Assembly: GCA_947683425.1 (NCBI GenBank)
Contig: CANTUQ010000073.1
Span: forward strand, 12,917,501 to 12,981,500
Source: Excoecaria cochinchinensis
Lineage: Eukaryota; Streptophyta; Magnoliopsida; Malpighiales; Euphorbiaceae
Reading direction: 5' to 3'
Length of the DNA stretch: 64,000 nucleotides
Shown: piece by piece, positions 56,429 through 64,000 of the stretch
How positions within the stretch are numbered: position 1 is the stretch's first letter
Layout of the letters: each line of letters begins with the position of its first letter
Position numbers and translations under genes: made by a program
The notes under the pieces: generated by a model
Database searches by the model: none
Told to the model about the DNA's origin: nothing
What the model saw: only the letters and a program-made list of their open reading frames with translations

Positions 56429-57472
56429 ATGATTGCCCGGGAACTAGATGAAAAGTTTGAAAAACTTGAAGGGAGGTTGTCAGCCACAATTAAGGAAAGG
56501 TTGGACGCCGCGGCACTAATTCTTCAAGCTCAAGTCACTGCAGCTGCACTTAACCGATTTGAGCTAGCCACGACCAAAAAGGAGTGTGAGATGATGGCTG
56601 TAATGTCTAAATTCGCTCTTGAGCCTAGGGGCGAGACGACACCCAACTCACTGATCGAGCAAGTGGAAAGAGGGAAAGGACTAGGGCCCTTACAGCCGAT
56701 GGGTCCTCTCAGTCCCGCAAACACTAAAAAGAGATTAGCTGATCTTGAGGAGGAGATCATGAGGTCCAAGCTTGCAACTACCCGGACACCTCCCGATGGG
56801 GCCGTTACTAGCCCTGCAAGTCTCGGAATTGGTTACTATGGTGATAGCAGAGGTACAAAAAGGATGGGGAAAGCGCCAATGGTTGAGATGGCTCAGAGGC
56901 ATTACTCTAATTTAGGTAGACCTTTGTCTTGGGTCCTGGAAAGGCTGATGAAAAAGGGGGTGTTACAACCATTGCCGTCCAAGCTGGCAAAGACCTGGGG
57001 GCAGCCCGGGCACAAGGAAGGCGAGTACTGCGCCTACCACCAACACACTGGCCATATGACGGATAATTGTGCTAGGCTGAGGCACGAGATTCAGGATCTG
57101 GTCGATAGCAACCAGATCACAGATCCTGAATGCCGCCAGGGTAGTCACGGGAGCTTAAGTTTTGCAGGGGGCGATGGAGAAGGTTTTAGAGCCACAAGGA
57201 CCCCGACTTTCGGAATAACTCAGAGTCACTATGCCATACTTAAAAAACCCCTATCCAAGCACTTCGCTCATTTTGTCAACAAGGGAAAAATACAGTCAAT
57301 GCCGGCCCAACCTGCCAGGGGCCAAGGGCGCCCCAATCACCGAGCAGATCTGTATTGTGCCTACCATCAGCGTACCGTGCACGAGACTGACGAGTGCCGA
57401 ATTTTGAGGAGGCAAATTCTACACTTAATTGATGAGGAGCTGAGAAGTGAGGAGAATGGTTCCCAAAAGTGA
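56429..57472 (+). CDS. Short gag-like protein of element D with two zinc knuckles
   Basis: An intact frame of 347 codons. The N-terminal 80 residues are charged and helical (ELDEKFEKLEGRLSATIKER), then a linker. There are two copies of a module with a PLS...L/F.KKG/NKG lead and a C-x2-H-x4-H-x4-C knuckle: C201-H204-H209-C214 and C310-H313-H318-C323. In the second, the usual Gly before the second His is Val. The central capsid-like gag domain of B (29815-29186) is absent, as in E. Knuckles bind RNA, so the product might package RNA without forming a shell. The start at 56429 follows an in-frame stop (TGA overlapping ATG). Whether it is expressed is unknown. Confidence 0.65.
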   Translation: MIARELDEKFEKLEGRLSATIKERLDAAALILQAQVTAAALNRFELATTKKECEMMAVMSKFALEPRGETTPNSLIEQVERGKGLGPLQPMGPLSPANTKKRLADLEEEIMRSKLATTRTPPDGAVTSPASLGIGYYGDSRGTKRMGKAPMVEMAQRHYSNLGRPLSWVLERLMKKGVLQPLPSKLAKTWGQPGHKEGEYCAYHQHTGHMTDNCARLRHEIQDLVDSNQITDPECRQGSHGSLSFAGGDGEGFRATRTPTFGITQSHYAILKKPLSKHFAHFVNKGKIQSMPAQPARGQGRPNHRADLYCAYHQRTVHETDECRILRRQILHLIDEELRSEENGSQK

Positions 57473-57850
57473 TAATAGGCCGTCGACTGCAGCGTCCGTG
57501 TTGGCAAGAGAAGAAGGAAGAAGCCATTTAGATGTTCTTTTTATTTCTGAATTATTTAATGATGACAGTTTTAATTCTAGTTTTATTGAATGAAATGAAT
57601 GGTTTTGCTATCTTGTGTGATGTTTCTTATGATTTCATTATGCATAATCATGGCACATTTACATTTGACATTGGTTCAACTAATGCCATTCCATTTATTC
57701 TCGGAACTTTGGGAGAACCCAAAGAAAATCTTGATAGCATCTGTTGTGACTCCTGAAGTGAGATAAAAACTTGAGAGATAAAAAAAAAAAAAGCCTTTGC
57801 CCGGATCTGGTATGACATGCTGAAAATTGATAAGGACATTCTTGAGATTA
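57473..57850 (+). pseudogene. Remnant of the pol spacer in D
   Basis: Reads MNGFAILCDVSYDFIMHNH, then FDIGSTNAIPFILGT, matching 27193-26888 of B, and ends in KAFARIWYDML-like sequence after an A-run (57781-57793). Protease and G-patch are missing between gag and this remnant. Confidence 0.75.
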
Positions 57851-58500
57851 ATACTACTTCCACGAGCCAACATGACGACAAACCGAATGTTGAAAGCCAT
57901 TTCTTTGCACTCCCACGACATCTGGGATGCATATGATGCCACCAAATAAGATCAAGCTTCGAAAGCTACATCAGGAGTTAGGCGAATGAGACTCAAGACC
58001 TTCACGAAGAAAACATAACTCACCAGAATACAACTCATCAAAACCAAACAACGTGAACCCTTTCCTCTCAACCATTTGAAATGTGTACCCCAAAAACAAT
58101 TATGATCGACTATTAACCATCCAGAACCCTTATAGCCAAAATTCTTGCTAAAACTATATGCTCGACTAGATTGAGCAACATGGTCCCAGTGGTTAAGATA
58201 AAAGTGCACGTATGTGTAAAATTGAGGACTTGAGTAAAGCTTGTAAAAAAAAAAAAAAATTTGGGTAGCAAAAAAAAATAATAAAAAAAAATTAAAAAAA
58301 AAACTTAAATAAAAAATAAAACAAAAAAAAATAAAAAAAAATTAATTAAATAAAAAAAAAAGAAGAGATAAGAAAAGAGAGAATTGATCAGGGGGCAAGG
58401 GAATACTATTTGAAGAAAAGCTTCGCTCAAATCCTGTTGATCTACACATGCCTGCACATTGTCATTCTTCTTAGCTACTGAAAAGGATCTAAAAGGCTAA
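57851..58500 (-). pseudogene. Inverted RT scrap and flanks in D
   Basis: The minus strand near 58470-58385 reads AKKNDNVQACVDQQDLSEA, then a degraded FP.PLIN, the same RT piece that E carries at 16547-16648. The flank 58150-58240 matches E 16690-16780. An A-rich tract (58238-58372) corresponds to the T-run of E, much expanded. In both elements the scrap points against gag-pol. Confidence 0.7.
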
Positions 58501-58900
58501 CCCACAAACCATCCACCCAATCCCAGCCGTCGAAAACCATTTCGAATGCTTAAACCACCAAAACCGATAAAAGTACCCCCGATCATCCAAGCCCAACCTG
58601 TCACCCTGTCTCAGCCATCGAAAGGCCATCCCAGGGTTCGAACCGCCAAAGCCAATAAAAGCCAAACGCGAAACTTCATATTCAAACCCCAAATAAGGAA
58701 CCCATCACCTTGACCAGTCTGCATAAGGGCTAAGACCAAGACTTTGATACCAAGAGGAGCCACTCTCAGAAGCAGCAATCCCCCCGGCAGATGAAGATGA
58801 AAGCGAATTCAACCAATGCTGACAAACTGAAGGAGGGTCTATGGCGAAGGCTTTAAAAAAAAAACAAAAAAAAGAGAGAGAATATTCAATCAAGAAAACC
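58501..58900. pseudogene. Degraded integrase tail and a two-copy repeat in D
   Basis: The part 58800-58880 (minus strand) resembles the integrase-tail sequence of E at 15795-15860. The rest is unassigned but holds two copies, about 95 bases apart, of a segment with CCGCCAAAGCCAATAAAAG / CCACCAAAACCGATAAAAG (58648 and 58554). Long minus-strand frames here do not match a protein I recognise. Confidence 0.5.
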
Positions 58901-59460
58901 CGTGAGGGCTGATTGGAAACAGGAGTCTGATGCTTACAAGATCCACTCCGAGATTAGATGTAATTTTGTATTCTGAATCCATGTTAAATAATGATCATGT
59001 ATGGAGAAATCATGCTGAAATGCATACAGTTTTTGCAAATACATAAAAGCAGTTCAACTCATCATTTCCCAGTTCTCTTATAGGAAGTAAAATTTAAGTG
59101 GCTACTCTACTCCTGCTCTCGCCAGCCAGATGCCTAAGTTGTCGTGTCCCGTTGTCAGGTGCCGGACTGAGTATCCATCTTTTGCACTCACCAGTAGAAG
59201 TTACAGAATGGGCACCAAAAGGGGTATGACAGTTTTCGCCGGCGGTTGGCTCCAAAGATCCTGATAGCGAGAGGTAAAGGTTGCAGAAAGGATTCCTCCC
59301 CGGAACGATAATGGGTCCCTAGCTGGGTCCTGAGTCATCCCGAGCTGACGAGCACGTCGGGCAATGATACAGAAAGTAGCTTGACAAAGCCCGCATAGGA
59401 GAACACACCCCGAAAATCCGTCGGCGACTGCATCTGATATCTCAATGAATCTAGCAATGC
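58901..59460 (-). pseudogene. Displaced exon 2 of the antisense DUF7745-like gene and its spacer in D
   Basis: The minus strand from 59460 reads NEGIARFIEISDA, SGCVLLCGLCQATFCIIARR, LSFRGGILSATFTSRYQDLW, then after one frameshift near 59215 HSVTSTGECKRW to LAGESRSR (about 59090). Sequence to 58901 matches the convergent spacer of B, C and E. The usual place of this exon is after integrase, but here it precedes the RNase H. Confidence 0.75.
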
Positions 59461-61385
59461 CCTCGTTGTTAGGGAAGATGGGAAGATGGCTAATACTGCT
59501 GCAGGAATTTGATGTGGAGTATGTCACGAGAAAGACCATCAAAGGTCGGGCAGTTGCGGAGTTTCTTGCCGACCATCCAATTGAAGCAGACCAGCTAGAA
59601 TATGAATTCCCCGACAAACATGTGGTGGCCATCACCGTACAGAAGTGGCAGATGTATTTTGATGGGGCAGTAAATAACGAAGGGGCTGGGACAGGAGTAA
59701 TTCTAGCAACCCCAGATGGTGAGAAGCCCCCCTTAGCTAAGAAACCGAGATATAAAGCCACAAATAACGAAGCTGAGTACGAAGCCTGCATCTTTGGGTT
59801 AGAAGCACTCTCAGCCATGGGGGCAAAAGTAGTAGAGGTCTTTGGGGACTCGTCCTTAGTAATCCACCAAGTCAGGGGTGAATGGACCGTTAAGGAAGAG
59901 CGGCTGTTGCCATATGTGAGGTGTTTAAAAGAACTAAGTGGCAAGTTTGGAGCCTGCACTTTTAACTACGTGCCCCGAGATGAGAACCAATTGGCATATG
60001 CCTTAGCCACCCTGGTATCCATGTCGGATAACCCCAAGGGAATAGCCATGAGGCCTGTGCGCATTTCTAGTGTAGACAAGCCATACTTTGAGACTGAATG
60101 AGTTGGGGATGTCAAGGCTACGGACGGAAAGCCATGGTACTATGATGTCCAGAATTATTTGGAAAGGGCGGTATTCCCAGAAGAAGCCACTGAAGAAGAC
60201 CAGAGGATGATTCGCAAGTTGTCCACTCAGTTCATCAGCGTAAATGGTGTGCTGTACAAGAGACAAGCCAATGGCATACAACTAAGATGCTTAGATGGTA
60301 AAGAGGCCAAAAGGGTTGTGGAGGAAACCCATGCAGGGGTCTGTGGGGCCTATATGAATGGTCTGGCCCTAGCAAAGAAAATAATGCGGCAAGGATTCTT
60401 CTGGTTAACAATGGACACAGATTGCTCTAAGTATGTGAAGGAGTGCCAATTGTGCCAACAATATGCTAATCTGAGACACCTGCCGGTGTTGGAATTGTGC
60501 AACCTGACGTCTCCGTGGCCATTTGCAGCATGGGGGATTGACATTATAGGAGAGATACACCCGACAGCCTCTAATGGGCACAGGTCCATTGTAGTCGCCA
60601 TTGATTACTTTACCAAGTGGGTTGAGGATGAATCCTTCAAGAAATTAGGCGCCCGGGAAATGGCCAGGTTCATCGAGCGACATTTGATCTATAGGTACGG
60701 TCTCCCTCATCACATCGTGTCAGATAATGGGGTACAGTTCTAAGCTGAGACTAAGCAGATGCTCAAGAAGTACGCCATCCAACACCATAAGTCCTCTCCT
60801 TACCGACCGCAGGCCAACGGAGCAGTCGAGGCAGCTAATAAGAACATCAAGAAGATATTGGCTAAGATGGTGCAAACCTATAGAGACTGGGCAGAGAAAT
60901 TGCCATTTGCACTTTGGGGCTACAGGACCACTGCCAGAACGTCTACAGGGGCTACCCCTTTCTCCTTGGTTTACGGGACGGAAGCAGTCCTACCGATGGA
61001 AATAGAACTCCAGTCATTAAGGGTGGTAACAGAAGCTCAGCTACCCGAAGTCGAATGGGCCCAGCGGCGGCTACTACAGTTGAACCTATTGGACGAAGGT
61101 AGGATGCGGGCATACTACCACAACCAGATCTACCAGAAAAGGCTAGCTCGCTCATTTGGGAAGAAAGTGAGAAAGCACCCATTGAAGGAAGGAGACCTAG
61201 TCTTTAAACAGATGAGGCCGGGGGTTCCGGACTTTCGAGGCGAGTTTAGGCCCACTTGGGAAGGACCCTTCATTCTGAAGAAACTTTTGTCTAAAGGGGC
61301 TGCGATCCTGACAGATAGTGATGGGAACGAATTCAGGAAGCCGGTCAACGTCGACAGATTGAAAAGATTCCGTGAAAAAAAATAA
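59445..61385 (+). pseudogene. Archaeal-type RNase H and integrase of D, one frame with two stops
   Basis: A single frame from the junction to FREKK, interrupted only by TGA at 60099-60101 and TAA at 60741-60743. RNase H: YFDGAVNNEG, NNEAEYEACIF, FGDSSLVIHQVRG, PRDENQLAYAL, the last catalytic Asp being Tyr. Integrase: zinc region HAGVCGAYMNG (second His is Tyr) with CQLCQQ; core GIDIIGEIHPT, SDNGVQF, GAVEAANKN; C-terminal GPF (WEGPFILKK). RT and the ordinary RNase H are absent. The frame begins abruptly inside MPSLLGKMGRW, joined to the displaced exon. Confidence 0.88.
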
Positions 61386-61399
61386 AAAATAAAAAAGGC

Positions 61400-61660
61400 C
61401 GTTAGAGATGAAAACCGTGACTGGCGCTCTAAGCAAAAGTTAGGCCAAAGGGCTGGGTGAAAACCTAGGAACAGGCAGTCTGCCCTACAAAAAAATTAAA
61501 TAAATAAAAGCCGCTGGATTGGGTTGGGTCCATTCCAGGCAAAAAGTAAGGCACAGGGTTATGTGAAAATCCGACAAGGACACATCTCCCGCTAAGAAAA
61601 GCTAGTGTGAAAATCCACGAGGGACGCACTACCTTAAAAACAATGACGCTTGGAGTGATA
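61400..61660 (-). pseudogene. Isolated intron of the antisense accessory gene in D
   Basis: The minus strand matches the intron in B and E (GGTAGTGCGTCCCTCGTGGA, GATTTTCACACTAGC, TTACTTTTTGCCTGGAATGG), including the inner duplication seen in E at 14840-14930. No exon flanks it: integrase ends at 61385 and unassigned sequence follows to about 61935. Confidence 0.75.
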
Positions 61661-61935
61661 AGGCAGCATTACCTTGGGCAACCTCTTTCAAGCAAAGACA
61701 CACATCGGGCAATCCTCCCTGAAGAATTATGAGTCAGAGTCCATAAAGCAGGACATCGCTTTCAGACGCTTGGGGGCATAAGCGACCACACGGAGCCATG
61801 AGTCGCTTCGGCAAAAGTTATCGCACCTCGACCCCTAGACCACTCAGATGAATGGTGTCACCTGCATTCTGCATAACATATGCACATGCACATGCATAAC
61901 TTACCCTTGCATACAAGTTTTTTTTTGTTTCTGCA
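61661..61935. other. Unassigned sequence before the D tandem array
   Basis: No gene seen. Contains CACATGCACATGCATAAC and a T-run at 61919-61926. Confidence 0.5.
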
Positions 61936-62665
61936 GGAAATTCTGGCGCCTTCACACACCGACAAGCTGGTGTTTATCAGTCGCTCAGCCGTGGTTTCAC
62001 ATGCCGACAAGCTGGTGTTTCATCAATCACGTCCTACAAAGTCTGGCGCCTTCACACACTGACAAGCTGGTGTTTTTCAGTCGCTCAGCCGTGGTTTCAC
62101 ACACCGACAAGCTAGTGTTCTATCAATCGCGTTCTTCAAAGTCTGCCGCCTTCACACACCGATAAGCTGGTGTTTATCAGTCGTTCAGCCGTGGTTTCAC
62201 ACACCGACAAGCTGGTGTTCTATCAATCACGTTCTCCAAAGTCTGGCGCCTTCACACACCGACAAGCTGGTGTTTATCAGTCGCTCAGCCGTGGTTTCAC
62301 ACACCGACAAGCTGGTGTTCTATCAACCGCGTTCTTACAAGTCTGACACCTTCACACACCGATAAGCTGGTGTTTATCAGTCGTTCAGCCATGGTTTCAC
62401 ACACCGACAAGCTGGTGTTTATAGTCGCTCAGCCGTGGTTTCACACACCGACAAGCTAGTGTTCTATCAATTGCGTTCTTCAAAGTCTGGCGCCTTCACA
62501 CACCGACAAGCTAGTGTTTATTAGTCGCTCAGCCGTGATTTCACACACCGATAAGCTGGTGTTCTATCAATCGCGTTCTTCAAAGTCTGGCGCCTTCACA
62601 CACCGACAAGCTGGTGTTTATCAGTCGTTCAGCCATGGTTTCACGTCGACAAGCTGACGTTCCTC
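61936..62665. repeat. Tandem array in the 3' region of element D
   Basis: About seven units of about 100 bases, each with two ACACCGACAAGCTGGTGT hairpins (5-bp stem ACACC/GGTGT) separated by ATCAGTCGCTCAGCCGTGG and CAATCGCGTTCTTCAAAGTC. The unit is unrelated to those of B, C and E but lies in the same place. Confidence 0.9.
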
Positions 62666-62800
62666 AATCATGTGACCAGTAGTAATCCTTTGATGCCGAC
62701 AAGCTGGCAGGACCAAGTTCGGAAAGCAACCGCCTCAGGTACGCGTCTCTTACCTTCTTTTCTGAATTTTGGCTCACATAGGCACCTGCGTTCTAAGTTC

Positions 62801-62818
62801 CCCAAAATTGGGGGCAAC
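62801..62818 (+). other. Polypurine tract of element D
   Basis: CCCAAAATTGGGGGCAAC directly before TGTAGACACC of the 3' LTR. Confidence 0.88.
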
Positions 62819-64000
62819 TGTAGACACCGGATCCCGAGGCGGTCCAAGATCAGGATTACCCGATGATGAAACAGAATACCGATTTTCGGCAAGAAAGGTG
62901 AGAATCGATCGTTCCCTTGTCAAATGTGTGTTTTTCGGAAAATGATTAAAAAAATATATATTTTTTGGAAATCAAAATTAAAATGGAGTAAAATAAAATA
63001 AAAAAATATTAATTTGGTGTCAAAATTTAAAATAAAAAAAAAATAAATATATCGCGAAGGCCGCCTGCGGCAGCGCGGGGCTGCCTGCTGCGCGCGGTGC
63101 GAGGGCACCACGCGCGCAGCAGGCTGCCGCGCGCGCCCTTGCCTTCTTCGCGCGACCTGCTGGTCTTCGCCTGTCAGTTTTTCTCGCTGTTTTCAGTCTG
63201 ATTTTTTTTTTTCAGTCTGACTTTTCCGTTGTTTCACCATTTTATGCTATTTTGGATTAACTAAAAATAAAGGTTTTTTTGTCCCTTGCCATTTTTGGCC
63301 AAGGCAAGTTTAAATGAGGATTTTGCCCTCATTTTGAAGGGGACTGCAGACTTTGGCAAAAAGAAAAATCTTTGGCTTTCCCCTCTAGCTTTTGCTACTC
63401 TCCAGGAAGCTCTTCTTTTTTTTGAAAAATTTCTTCAAAAAATCTTCAAGCCTTATTCTCACATTTTAGTTTTTGCTACTAAAAACATTTGATCTTGGGT
63501 TGATTTAAGCAAGAAAAATTAATTTTCTTGGCCTTTTCATCCCCCAAAAATATTTTCTCAAATTAGTTTATTTTAGAACACAGGTTTTTATATTTTCTAC
63601 AAATATTTGTCACTAAAATCGACAAAAGGAACGGATCGATACATCCTATTTCCAATCTAAAAATTCTGAGGGTAAACAATTCTTGGACTTGTTCTCTTTT
63701 ATTTTTCTTGTATGTTATTTATTATTGTTAATATTTTTTTTGCTATTATTATCATGTATATTGTTTGCTTTTAGCATTTTATTGTGTTAATACCATCATT
63801 AATATGTCATTTGTTGGCTTTAAATGGGTTTTCATGTTCATGTGCTAATATTATTATTATTATTTATCGTTATCACTATTTATGCTTGTGTTCATGTTTA
63901 AGCTCATGCTATTATTTGTTATTATCATTTTTTTTATTATTTATTGTTATCTCACGTAGCTATTATTATGGTTATTCTATGGGCCATTTATGCCATTATT
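62819..64000 (+). repeat. 3' LTR of element D (partial, cut by window end)
   Basis: Matches 49523-50843 of the 5' LTR with about a dozen substitutions, mostly transitions, a few single-base indels and one 141-base absence in the GC block. Confidence 0.92.

Larger units (their letters stand above)
49523..64000 (+). mobile_element. Element D: young chimeric Tat-like retrotransposon (3' end outside window)
   Basis: Plus-strand element with 5' LTR 49523-52273, tRNA-Arg-type primer site, leader split by G, short gag, remnants of pol, antisense-gene exon 2 (minus), then an almost intact archaeal RNase H-integrase frame (59445-61385), the antisense-gene intron, a tandem array, polypurine tract and the start of the 3' LTR (62819 on). 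Over about 1.15 kb the two LTRs differ at only about a dozen positions apart from one 141-bp gap, so insertion was recent. The left neighbour CACTG (49518-49522) may be its target duplication. Confidence 0.88.

Noticed and set aside
58489..58893. Captured host gene fragment
   Set aside because: The right part aligns with the integrase tail region of E; the remainder is unassigned but shows no domain.
1..64000. Bacterial, organellar or viral origin
   Set aside because: LTR retrotransposons, plant-type primer sites, a GT-AG intron and chromoviral integrases indicate plant nuclear DNA; no plastid or mitochondrial genes were seen.

Overview
The window looks like gene-poor, repeat-rich nuclear DNA of a flowering plant, probably a species with a large genome. 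The species cannot be determined. No ordinary host gene, rRNA or tRNA gene was recognised. Almost all of the 64 kb is a nest of Ty3/Gypsy LTR retrotransposons in two groups. The first group has primer sites matching the 3' end of a plant tRNA-Arg, an archaeal-type second RNase H and a G-patch, which points to the Tat/Ogre lineage. The second group has a tRNA-iMet primer site, a chromodomain and LTRs with TGT(A/C)ACACCCC ends, which points to Tekay/Del chromoviruses.

Layout, left to right. Element B (Tat-like, minus strand) runs from before base 1 to 33522. Its 3' LTR tail is 1-339 and its 5' LTR is 31053-33522. It is split by element E (Tat-like, minus strand, 3688-21389, target duplication GTAAC). 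E is in turn interrupted by a solo Tekay-type LTR S (7851-11617, duplication AGCCC), and its 3' LTR holds a hAT-like DNA transposon (4931-6138). Right of B, after a 23-bp remnant, lies element C (Tat-like, minus strand, 33546-49522). C is split by a complete Tekay element F (38216-47833, duplication TTCAG). C ends at element D (Tat-like, plus strand, 49523 to beyond 64000), whose leader holds a truncated Tekay element G (52705-55966).

In B the order in the sense direction is gag, protease, G-patch, reverse transcriptase, RNase H, archaeal-type RNase H, integrase. These are followed by two accessory genes before the 3' LTR. One is an antisense, intron-containing gene resembling DUF7745/plant mobile domain proteins (22376-23729, plus). 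The other is a sense gene resembling the Athila ORF1 family (3371 down to 1409, minus). The two diverge from a common spacer with a TATA box. Relics of the antisense gene and its intron recur in C, D and E. Every Tat-like element also has a different tandem array just before its polypurine tract.

All coding regions are broken by stops, frameshifts or deletions, so none of these elements looks autonomous. D has nearly identical LTRs and is therefore young, yet it appears to be a chimera. Its left half copies the deleted architecture of E, and its right half carries a nearly intact archaeal-type RNase H-integrase region. The Tekay LTRs each carry a GC-rich palindromic array in a similar place, but built from a different palindrome in each family. 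All coordinates and similarities come from reading and comparing the sequence by eye.
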